Positions 6,142 to 11,548 of a DNA stretch of 11,548 nt are shown here, in pieces. Source of the stretch: Gemmiger_A avium (GTDB taxonomy: Bacteria; Bacillota; Clostridia; Oscillospirales; Ruminococcaceae); assembly GCA_019114585.1 (NCBI GenBank), contig DXFE01000046.1, positions 1 through 11,548 of the forward strand. Reading direction: 5' to 3'. Position 1 is the stretch's first letter. The number at the start of each line of letters is the position of its first letter. The translations under genes were made by a program, and so were the position numbers. The notes beneath the pieces are model-generated. The model had not been told where the DNA came from and searched no databases. It saw nothing but the letters and a program-made list of their open reading frames with translations.

Positions 6142-6178
6142 AACAGGCGCGCTGCCTTGAGCAGCGCGCCTGTTTTTT
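6142..6178 (+). terminator. Intrinsic terminator after the aminotransferase gene
   Basis: A 14-bp perfect GC-rich stem (6142-6155 with 6161-6174), a 5-base loop, and six T at 6173-6178, starting 15 bases after the stop. It sits between convergent genes. Read on the minus strand it is followed by a weaker T-rich tail, so it may also stop transcripts of the mutase gene. Confidence 0.95.
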
Positions 6179-6192
6179 ATTCTGTGTACGAA

Positions 6193-7905
6193 TCAGCTGA
6201 GCAGGGGCTTGAGGGCCGCCGCCAGGGCGTCCTTCTGGGCCTCGGCCTCGGCCAGATCCTTGCCCAGGGTGGTGAAGTAGGTCTTGATCTTGGGCTCGGT
6301 GCCGCTGGGACGGACCACCACCGAAGCGCCGCCCTCCAGGGCATAGATCAGCACGTTGGCGGCGGGCAGGTCGATGGGCTCCACCGCACCGGTGGCCAGA
6401 TCGGTCTTGGTGCGGGCCTGGTAGTCGGCCACCGACACCACCTTGTAGCCGGCAAACTCGGCGGGCGGGTTCTGGCGCAGGTTCTGCATGATACCTGCCA
6501 TCTTGTCCATGCCGGACAGGCCCGGGAATTCAAAGCTGTCCACCTTGTTCAGGTAGCGGCCGTACTGGGCATAGATGCGCTCCAGCTCTTCCTTGATGGA
6601 AGAACCAATGCTGCGGTAGTAGGCAGCCATCTCGCAGATCAGCATGCTGCCGATCACGGCGTCCTTATCCCGCACGTAGCTGCCCGCCAGATAGCCGTAG
6701 CTCTCCTCGAAGCCGAAGATGAACCGCTCCACCTGACCGGTGGCCTCCAGACGGGCGATCTGGTCGCCGATCCACTTGAAGCCGGTGAGCACGTTGCGGC
6801 ACTCGACCCCGTAATGGGCGGCCACCACGTCCGCCAGCGGGGTGGACACGATGCTCTTGACCATGACCGGATCCTTGGGCATGGTGCCGTTCTCGATGCG
6901 GGCGGCACAGATGTAGTCCAGCAGCAGCACGCCTACCTCGTTGCCGCTGAGCAGCTCATAGCTGCCGTCCTTGCAGCGCACGGCGATACCCACACGGTCG
7001 GCGTCCGGGTCGGTGGCCAGCATCAGATCGGCGCCGCTCTTTTCAGCCAGTTCCAGGCCCAGGCGCAGCGCCTCGAAGATCTCCGGATTGGGATAGGGGC
7101 AGGTGGGGAAGTTGCCGTCCGGATCTTTCTGCTCGGGCACGATGGTGATATCGGTGATGCCGATGTCGTGCAGCACCCGGGTGACCGGCACCAGGCCGCT
7201 GCCGTTCAGCGGGCTGTACACCAGCTTGAGCCCGGCGGTGGCGCACAGGCCCGGGCGCACGCTGCGGGCCTTGATAGCGTCGTACAGGGCCTCGTAGCAG
7301 GCGTCCTCCACGTACTGGATCAGGCCGGCGGCCATCCCCTCCTCAAAGGGCATGGTCTTGGCGCCGGTGAGCACGTCGGTCTTCTGGATTTCGGCATAGA
7401 CGATGTCAGCGGCCTCGTCGGTCATCTGGCAGCCGTCCGGGCCATAGGCCTTGTAGCCGTTGTACTTGGCCGGGTTGTGGCTGGCGGTAACCATGATGCC
7501 CGCGTTGCACTGATAGTACCGGGTGGCAAAGCTCAAAGCGGGCACCGGCATCAGCGCCTTGTAGATGCGAACCTTGACCCCGTTGGCGGCCAGCACTTCG
7601 GCGGCAGCCTTGGCGAACACATCGCTCTTGATGCGGCTGTCATAGCTGATGGCGACGGTCTGGGTGCCGCCCTGGGTCTTGACCCAGTTGGCCAGGCCCT
7701 GGGTGGCCTGCCGCACCACATATACGTTCATCCGGTTGGTACCCGCGCCGATAACCCCTCGCAGACCGGCGGTACCGAACTTGAGCGCCACGGCAAACCG
7801 GTCCTGGATCGCCTCGTCATCCCCGCGCACGGATTCCAGCTCGGGTTTCAGGTCGGCGTCGTCCAGATCGGCGGCAAGCCAGCGTTCATACTCTTCCTGA
7901 TACAT
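6193..7905 (-). CDS. Phosphoglucomutase / phosphomannomutase family enzyme
   Basis: A 570-residue alpha-D-phosphohexomutase, most likely interconverting glucose 1-phosphate and glucose 6-phosphate (PgcA type), linking glycolysis with glycogen and cell-envelope sugars. Four family sites are intact: the phosphoserine loop MVTASHNPAKYNG (138-150, Ser142), metal loop ATDPDADRVG (297-306), sugar-binding FGFEESYGY (397-405), and phosphate-binding RPSGTEPKIK (532-541). KFGTAGLRG (42-50) at the N-terminus is typical of the long PgcA-like clade. The ATG at 7905 follows an AAGAGGG site (7914-7920) and gives MYQEEYERWL; an upstream in-frame ATG at 7938 lacks a ribosome binding site and adds no conserved sequence. 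The gene stands alone, with its own promoter and a convergent neighbour. Glucose versus mannose preference cannot be told from motifs alone. Confidence 0.94.
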   Translation of the reverse strand: MYQEEYERWLAADLDDADLKPELESVRGDDEAIQDRFAVALKFGTAGLRGVIGAGTNRMNVYVVRQATQGLANWVKTQGGTQTVAISYDSRIKSDVFAKAAAEVLAANGVKVRIYKALMPVPALSFATRYYQCNAGIMVTASHNPAKYNGYKAYGPDGCQMTDEAADIVYAEIQKTDVLTGAKTMPFEEGMAAGLIQYVEDACYEALYDAIKARSVRPGLCATAGLKLVYSPLNGSGLVPVTRVLHDIGITDITIVPEQKDPDGNFPTCPYPNPEIFEALRLGLELAEKSGADLMLATDPDADRVGIAVRCKDGSYELLSGNEVGVLLLDYICAARIENGTMPKDPVMVKSIVSTPLADVVAAHYGVECRNVLTGFKWIGDQIARLEATGQVERFIFGFEESYGYLAGSYVRDKDAVIGSMLICEMAAYYRSIGSSIKEELERIYAQYGRYLNKVDSFEFPGLSGMDKMAGIMQNLRQNPPAEFAGYKVVSVADYQARTKTDLATGAVEPIDLPAANVLIYALEGGASVVVRPSGTEPKIKTYFTTLGKDLAEAEAQKDALAAALKPLLS

Positions 7906-7941
7906 GGCAATTACCCTCTTTCTGTGGATTCTGAGCATTGC

Positions 7942-7958
7942 AGATAGGTTTTCTATCT
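7942..7958. repeat. Short inverted repeat in the mutase leader
   Basis: AGATAG and CTATCT arms of 6 bp separated by 5 bases, just downstream of the minus-strand -10 box and before the ribosome binding site. It could be a small operator or mRNA stem; it may also be chance. Confidence 0.3.
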
Positions 7959-7961
7959 ACT

Positions 7962-7990
7962 ATTTTATAGACAGCCGGGGGGATTGTCAA
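7962..7990 (-). promoter_or_regulatory. Promoter of the phosphohexomutase gene
   Basis: Minus strand TTGACA (7985-7990), a 17-base spacer, and TAAAAT (7962-7967), 11 of 12 hexamer bases matching consensus. It starts about 57 bases before the ATG and stands back to back with the comM promoter. Confidence 0.85.
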
Positions 7991-7997
7991 TTCGCAC

Positions 7998-8026
7998 TTG
8001 TGGATTTTGGCAGGGCGCTCTATACT
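7998..8026 (+). promoter_or_regulatory. Promoter of the comM/yifB gene
   Basis: TTGTGG (7998-8003), a 17-base spacer, and TATACT (8021-8026). The -10 is good and the -35 keeps the TTG. It leaves a leader of roughly 25 bases before the ATG at 8058. Its -35 lies seven bases from the -35 of the divergent mutase promoter. Confidence 0.65.
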
Positions 8027-8044
8027 TATTTTAACAGAATGTGC

Positions 8045-8050
8045 GGGAGG
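8045..8050 (+). promoter_or_regulatory. Ribosome binding site deciding the comM start
   Basis: GGGAGG seven bases before the ATG at 8058. An in-frame TTG at 7998 falls inside the promoter -35 and can be dismissed. Confidence 0.85.
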
Positions 8051-8057
8051 GTCTGCC

Positions 8058-9587
8058 ATGTTTGCCAGGGTGAACAGCTTCGGGATACACGGGCTGGAGG
8101 GATTTCTTGTAACGGCCGAAGCCGACCTGAGCGGCGGGCTGCCCCAGTTTGCCATTGTGGGCCTGCCGGACAGCGCCGTCAAGGAGGCGGCCGACCGGGT
8201 GCGCAGCGCCAGCAAAAACTTGGGATTCGGCTGGCCGGCCGGGCGGATCACGGTGAACCTGGCCCCGGCCCACCGGAAAAAAGCCGGGCCGGTATACGAT
8301 CTGCCCATCCTGCTGGGCATCCTTTGCGCGGCCGGACAGCTGCCGCCCCCGCCGCCGGACTGCGCCTTTGTGGGCGAACTGGCCCTGGATGGGGCGGTGC
8401 GGCCGGTAAACGGGGTACTGCCCATGGCGCTGCATGCGGCCGCCTGCGGCGTCCGGCAGCTGTTTGTGCCCGAGGCCAACGCCCGGGAAGCCGCCGTGGC
8501 AGAGGGGCTGACCGTTTACGGGGTAACCAGCGCCCGGCAGGTGGCGGATCATCTGCGGGGTAAAGCGCCGCTGACCCCGGTGGAACCTCTTGCCTACGCA
8601 AGCGCCCCTGCCGGGGATCTGCCGGATTTTGCCGACGTGCACGGCCAGGCGGAAGCCCGCCGGGCTATGGAGGTGGCCGCGGCAGGCGGTCACAACATCC
8701 TGCTGATCGGCCCGCCGGGCACCGGCAAAAGCATGCTGGCCAAGCGTCTGCCCGGCATCCTGCCACCCCTGACGCGGGAAGAAGCGGTGGAGGTGACCCA
8801 GATCTATTCGGTAGCCGGGCTGCTGCCCGCAGGCAGCGGGCTCATGACCCGGCGGCCGTTCCGCAGCCCCCATCACAGTGTGAGCGCCACTGCACTGGCA
8901 GGCGGCGGCTCCAGCCCCCGGCCCGGCGAGGTGAGCCTGGCCCATGACGGGGTGCTGTTTCTGGACGAACTGCCGGAATTCAGCCGGGACGCGCTGGAGA
9001 TTCTGCGCCAGCCTGTGGAGGACGGCCAGGTAACGGTGAGCCGGGTGGCGGGCAGCGCCACCTATCCCAGCCGGTTTTTGCTGGCCGCCGCCATGAACCC
9101 CTGCCGGTGCGGGTATTTCGGCCATCCCACCCGGGCCTGCACCTGCCCGCCCAGCGCCATTGACCGGTACCGGCAGAAGATCAGCGGCCCGCTGCTGGAC
9201 CGGATCGACCTGCATGTGGAGGTGGCCCCGGTGGAGTACGAGGATCTGGCCGATACCGCCGGAGGCGAGAGCAGCGCCGCCATTCTGGCCCGGGTGCTGG
9301 CCGCCCGTGAAATCCAGGCTGCCCGGTACGCCGGCACCGGTGTGCGCTGCAACGCCCAGCTGCCCCCTGCCCTGCTGCGCCGGTACTGCACAACCACCCC
9401 GGCCGCCGCTTCCCTGCTGCGGGAGGCGTTCCGGGCCATGGGGCTCAGCGCCCGGGCCTACGACCGCATTTTAAAGGTGGCCCGCACCATTGCCGATCTG
9501 GCGGGCGCGGACCGCATCGGTGAGGAACATCTGGCCGAAGCGCTGCAGTACCGCAGCCTGGATCGGAAATACTGGTACACCGAATAA
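8058..9587 (+). CDS. YifB/ComM-family Mg-chelatase-like AAA+ ATPase
   Basis: A 509-residue YifB/ComM protein at the normal family length. In gamma-proteobacteria ComM is a hexameric helicase promoting branch migration during natural transformation; the role in Clostridia is less clear. Order of domains: an N-terminal Lon-protease-like / ChlI domain (about 1-165, with IVGLPDSAVKEAADRVRSA at 33-51 and YDLPILLGIL at 80-89), the AAA+ core with Walker A GPPGTGKS (218-225) and Walker B GVLFLDELPEF (298-308), SPHHSVSATALAGGG (270-284), and the Mg_chelatase_C helical domain (about 405-500). The AMNPCRCGYFGHPTRACTC segment (345-363) has paired Cys at 349/351 and 361/363, seen in Firmicutes members and possibly metal binding. 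The gene stands alone with its own promoter and terminator; dprA, which often follows comM-like genes, is not adjacent. Confidence 0.95.
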   Translation: MFARVNSFGIHGLEGFLVTAEADLSGGLPQFAIVGLPDSAVKEAADRVRSASKNLGFGWPAGRITVNLAPAHRKKAGPVYDLPILLGILCAAGQLPPPPPDCAFVGELALDGAVRPVNGVLPMALHAAACGVRQLFVPEANAREAAVAEGLTVYGVTSARQVADHLRGKAPLTPVEPLAYASAPAGDLPDFADVHGQAEARRAMEVAAAGGHNILLIGPPGTGKSMLAKRLPGILPPLTREEAVEVTQIYSVAGLLPAGSGLMTRRPFRSPHHSVSATALAGGGSSPRPGEVSLAHDGVLFLDELPEFSRDALEILRQPVEDGQVTVSRVAGSATYPSRFLLAAAMNPCRCGYFGHPTRACTCPPSAIDRYRQKISGPLLDRIDLHVEVAPVEYEDLADTAGGESSAAILARVLAAREIQAARYAGTGVRCNAQLPPALLRRYCTTTPAAASLLREAFRAMGLSARAYDRILKVARTIADLAGADRIGEEHLAEALQYRSLDRKYWYTE

Positions 9588-9594
9588 TCGCTTC

Positions 9595-9623
9595 CCCGGC
9601 GGAACTGTCCGCCGGGATTTTTT
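9595..9623 (+). terminator. Intrinsic terminator after comM
   Basis: A 9-bp perfect stem (CCCGGCGGA / TCCGCCGGG at 9595-9603 and 9608-9616), a 4-base loop, then A and six T. It begins seven bases after the stop and separates comM from the next unit. Confidence 0.93.
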
Positions 9624-9624
9624 G

Positions 9625-9657
9625 TTTATCGGAATAATTTTATTGTTTTTCGATAAA
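9625..9657. repeat. Inverted repeat upstream of the DUF2975 promoter
   Basis: TTTATCG (9625-9631) and CGATAAA (9651-9657) are 7-bp inverted arms, 19 bases apart, in AT-rich DNA just upstream of the -35. The spacing suits binding by a dimeric regulator on nearby turns of the helix. The arms are short, so this is only a candidate operator. Confidence 0.35.
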
Positions 9658-9663
9658 AATATA

Positions 9664-9692
9664 TTGATTTTCAATTTTCGCTGTGGTATAGT
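9664..9692 (+). promoter_or_regulatory. Promoter of the DUF2975 / YozG-like operon
   Basis: TTGATT (9664-9669), a 17-base spacer, and TATAGT (9687-9692) with an extended TGG before the -10. A small palindrome, ATTGA-TTT-TCAAT (9663-9675), overlaps the -35 and could be the binding site of the HTH protein encoded second in the operon. Confidence 0.75.
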
Positions 9693-9730
9693 ATCGCCAG
9701 AGGATATCCCCACTCAAGGAGGAATTGACT

Positions 9731-10192
9731 ATGAAAATCACAAGTAAACAGAGCATCCGGCTGTCCCAGGTGTGCGTGCTGGTGTTTGCCGTGCTGCTGG
9801 CGGCTTTGGATCTGGGCTGTTACTGGGCGGTGGACTGGTTCATCGGCACCCGGCCGGTACTGCTGGGGTTCGGTGTGCGGGAAGGGATTCTGATGATGGC
9901 CACCATCTACCTGGGCAGCATCCCCGCCTGGATTTTGCTGGTCAATCTGCACCGGCTGCTGGGGGCACTGGCCGCCGGGCAGGTATTCATATCGGCCAAC
10001 GTGGCAAGGCTGCGCCGGGTAAGCTGGTGCTGCATGGCGGCCTGCCTTTTGTGCCTGGCAAGCGCCTGGTACTACCTGCCCTGGCTGCTGGTAGCGGTAG
10101 CGGCGGGTTTTATGGCCCTGATTGTGCGGATTGTGAAGAACTGTTTTGCCCAGGCCGCCGCCATGAAGGACGAACTGGACTTTACCATTTGA
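9731..10192 (+). CDS. DUF2975 four-helix membrane protein
   Basis: A 153-residue integral membrane protein of the DUF2975 family; molecular function unknown. Four hydrophobic segments are visible at about 12-34, 53-76, 97-116 and 117-137. Family-like features are the loop AAGQVFISANVARLRRVSW (81-99) between helices two and three and the acidic end MKDELDFTI (145-153), which resembles the conserved DUF2975 C-terminus. The start at 9731 is set by AAGGAGG eight bases upstream; a TTG two codons earlier is too close to that site. The family is characteristically encoded next to a small YozG-like HTH regulator, as here 21 bases downstream. By analogy it may sense a membrane condition or hold the regulator at the membrane; this is inference. 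Confidence 0.88.
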   Translation: MKITSKQSIRLSQVCVLVFAVLLAALDLGCYWAVDWFIGTRPVLLGFGVREGILMMATIYLGSIPAWILLVNLHRLLGALAAGQVFISANVARLRRVSWCCMAACLLCLASAWYYLPWLLVAVAAGFMALIVRIVKNCFAQAAAMKDELDFTI

Positions 10193-10213
10193 CGCCGGGG
10201 AGGGAATGTGCTT

Positions 10214-10435
10214 ATGTCCATCCGAATCAACCTGGATGTCATGATGGCCCGCCGTCACATCGCCGCCGGCGATCTGGCGGATCGGATCGGGATTACCCCG
10301 GCCAATCTGTCCATCCTGAAAAACAACAAAGCCAAAGCGGTACGGTTTTCCACCCTGGAAGCCCTGTGCCGGGAGCTGGACTGCCAGCCCGGCGACATTC
10401 TGGAATACCTGCCGGACGAGGAGGAATCACCATGA
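10214..10435 (+). CDS. YozG-like small Cro/C1-type HTH regulator
   Basis: A 73-residue DNA-binding protein consisting of a single Cro/C1-type (XRE) helix-turn-helix and no sensor domain. The HTH covers about residues 6-64: NLDVMMARRHIAAGDLADRI, then GITPANLSILKNNKAKAVRF with the recognition helix, and STLEALCRELDCQPGDILEY, which is typical of the YozG/HTH_26 group. ATG 10214 is preferred over a GTG at 10208 because the GGGGAGGGA site (10197-10205) is nine bases from the ATG but only two or three from the GTG. The stop overlaps the next start as ATGA, so translation is probably coupled to the lipoprotein. It probably regulates its own operon through the palindromes near 9625-9675. Confidence 0.9.
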   Translation: MSIRINLDVMMARRHIAAGDLADRIGITPANLSILKNNKAKAVRFSTLEALCRELDCQPGDILEYLPDEEESP

Positions 10436-10953
10436 AACACTATCGATGGCTTCTGATCGCACTTTGCCTTCTTCTGGCACTCACCGGCTGCGGGGCCCGT
10501 TCCCTGCAGGACGAAGCTTCCCGCGCACTGGAACTGGATCTGAGCGCCGGAACAGCTGTATCCGAACGTGATACCCACGGCGGCTTCCACGGGGACGGCA
10601 TGTCCTTTTTGAAGCTGTCGTTTCCGGACGATGCGCTGGCCGATGTCATCGCGGCCGATCCGTCCTGGAATCCGCTGCCGCTTTCCAATGTGACCACCGC
10701 GCTGGTTTATGGGCTCAGAAGCGAACAGGACGGCTCCGACCTGGGCTGGGGCCCTTACCTGACCGATGAGCAGGGCGAACCGCTGGTAAGCCCGGCGGTG
10801 GAAAACGGCTGGTACCGATTTATCGACCGGCATGCCCAAAGCTATGATTCCGCCGATGAAAGCGAAGTGCTGGAACGCGGTTCTTTTAACTTTACTCTGG
10901 CGCTCTACGACGCCGACCGGAATGAACTGTATTATCTGACCCTGGACACCTGA
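10432..10953 (+). CDS. Putative lipoprotein of unknown function
   Basis: A 173-residue secreted lipoprotein that I cannot assign to a family. The N-terminus is a lipoprotein signal peptide: MKHYR, a hydrophobic core (about 7-17), and the lipobox LTGC with the lipid-modified Cys at position 20. The mature part is acidic and globular-looking, with no repeats or further membrane segments. It holds aromatic-rich strands near the end (SFNFTLALYDADRNELYYLT), suggesting a small beta-rich fold. The ATG has GAGGAGG (10418-10424) seven bases upstream and overlaps the stop of the HTH gene by four bases. Its place between the regulator and the large membrane protein suggests a role outside the membrane in the same module. 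Base composition is slightly lower in GC than the left half of the window, which could be looser codon use rather than transfer. Confidence 0.8.
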   Translation: MKHYRWLLIALCLLLALTGCGARSLQDEASRALELDLSAGTAVSERDTHGGFHGDGMSFLKLSFPDDALADVIAADPSWNPLPLSNVTTALVYGLRSEQDGSDLGWGPYLTDEQGEPLVSPAVENGWYRFIDRHAQSYDSADESEVLERGSFNFTLALYDADRNELYYLTLDT

Positions 10954-10967
10954 TAAGGAGAATCCCT

Positions 10968-11548
10968 ATGGAAAACCGCATGCAAGAGGGCGCGGGGCGT
11001 CCCCTCTATTTAAGTGCGCCTCAAACCGATCCCTCGCCGCGTCCGGCCGCACCGGCTGTACCGGTTCGCTCTCCGTTTACCGCCGCACCCGCCGAGCTGT
11101 GGGCCGCACTGGGCAGCTATCTAGTTGGCTTTTTGTACATTCAGCTGTTCAATATTGGCGACAACCGTATTGCCCTGTTTGCCGTAATTTTCTGCGCCGG
11201 GGTAGAGCTTTTCTGCCGTGCCATGGGCCACACAAAAGTTCCCGCTGAGAGCTGGTTCTGGCTGGTCTGCCTGGCACTGGTAGCTTTGAGTATTGGCCTA
11301 TGGGGCAACAACGGCCGCACGGTAGGCGGCTGGGATCTGCTGGCCCTGCACGGGCTGGCGGTCTACTGGACCCTGAGCCGCACCGGCGCGCTGGCCGAGG
11401 GCAGCACCGGCCCGATGATCTGGCTGGATCTGCTGCGTGGGTTCTTTGCCTATCCGTTCGGCGGCTTTTTCCTGCGTGTCCGCACCCTATTCCACCGCAT
11501 CCGACGCACCAAACCTGGAAAAGGGTTGCCCGGAGTTCTGATTGGCCT
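10968..11548 (+). CDS. Multi-pass membrane protein, DUF4153/DUF4173-like (partial, cut by window end)
   Basis: An open frame runs from ATG 10968 to the last base without a stop, giving the first 193 residues; the 3' end is outside. AAGGAG (10955-10960) lies seven bases before the ATG, 14 bases after the lipoprotein stop, so it belongs to the same transcript. The product starts with a Pro-rich, probably cytoplasmic tail (about 16-43, SPRPAAPAVPV). Hydrophobic segments follow at about 44-62, 66-84, 95-113 and 122-137, then a basic loop (FFLRVRTLFHRIRRTKPGKG, about 167-186). The pattern ESWFWLVCLALVALS and the LLRGFFAYPFGGFF stretch resemble DUF4153/DUF4173 proteins of Clostridia, which I recall near DUF2975/YozG genes. 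The family name is from memory and the function unknown. The gene uses more TTA, CTA and AGT codons than its left-hand neighbours. Confidence 0.8.
   Translation, partial: MENRMQEGAGRPLYLSAPQTDPSPRPAAPAVPVRSPFTAAPAELWAALGSYLVGFLYIQLFNIGDNRIALFAVIFCAGVELFCRAMGHTKVPAESWFWLVCLALVALSIGLWGNNGRTVGGWDLLALHGLAVYWTLSRTGALAEGSTGPMIWLDLLRGFFAYPFGGFFLRVRTLFHRIRRTKPGKGLPGVLIG

Noticed and set aside
5554..7947. A 797-codon open frame on the plus strand through the aminotransferase end, the terminator and the mutase
   Set aside because: It runs through a strong terminator and opposite a complete mutase gene. The length comes from GC-rich third positions that rarely give stops on the other strand.
8031..9215. 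A 394-codon minus-strand frame opposite comM
   Set aside because: It is antisense to a complete AAA+ ATPase gene, with composition typical of a shadow frame and no start signals.
9402..9569. The Cys pairs in the ComM-like protein as a novel metal site
   Set aside because: The coding bases lie further upstream, near 9102-9146, and similar Cys-x-Cys pairs are usual in Firmicutes YifB proteins, so they are noted in the gene entry and not as a finding.

Overview
The window looks like a GC-rich chromosome segment from a gut Clostridia member (Oscillospiraceae type, such as the Faecalibacterium / Gemmiger / Subdoligranulum group). This rests on the ylxM-ffh-rpsP-khpA-rimM-trmD gene order typical of Firmicutes, strong GGAGG ribosome binding sites, sigma-A type promoters, GC-biased third codon positions, and a DUF2975 / YozG-like regulator pair. 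The genus is an inference; no rRNA gene is present.

Left part (1-3890, minus strand): a translation and protein-targeting operon. It is read from a near-perfect promoter at 3858-3886 through ylxM, ffh, rpsP, khpA, rimM and trmD. A 13-bp hairpin with a U-tract between khpA and rimM looks like an internal terminator, so rimM-trmD probably depend on read-through. trmD ends 149 bases from the left edge. Those 149 bases hold no gene or terminator I can support.

Middle (3890-6180, plus strand): a two-gene unit divergent from ylxM. It encodes a cysteine-synthase-like PLP enzyme with an altered substrate loop, then a class I/II aminotransferase, and ends at a strong intrinsic terminator. The pair may share a pathway, but the substrates cannot be read from sequence.

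6193-9623: a convergent minus-strand phosphoglucomutase / phosphomannomutase and a divergent plus-strand comM/yifB-type AAA+ ATPase. Their back-to-back promoters have -35 elements seven bases apart. comM ends at its own terminator.

Right part (9625-11548, plus strand): an AT-rich promoter region, then a tight unit of a four-helix DUF2975 membrane protein, a small YozG-like HTH regulator, a lipoprotein of unknown function, and the N-terminal part of a multi-pass membrane protein (DUF4153/DUF4173-like) cut off by the window end. This is the least understood part and the best candidate for an uncharacterised membrane-associated regulatory module.

No tRNA, rRNA, CRISPR array, insertion sequence, phage gene or integration site was seen. 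No gene-free stretch exceeds 300 bases.
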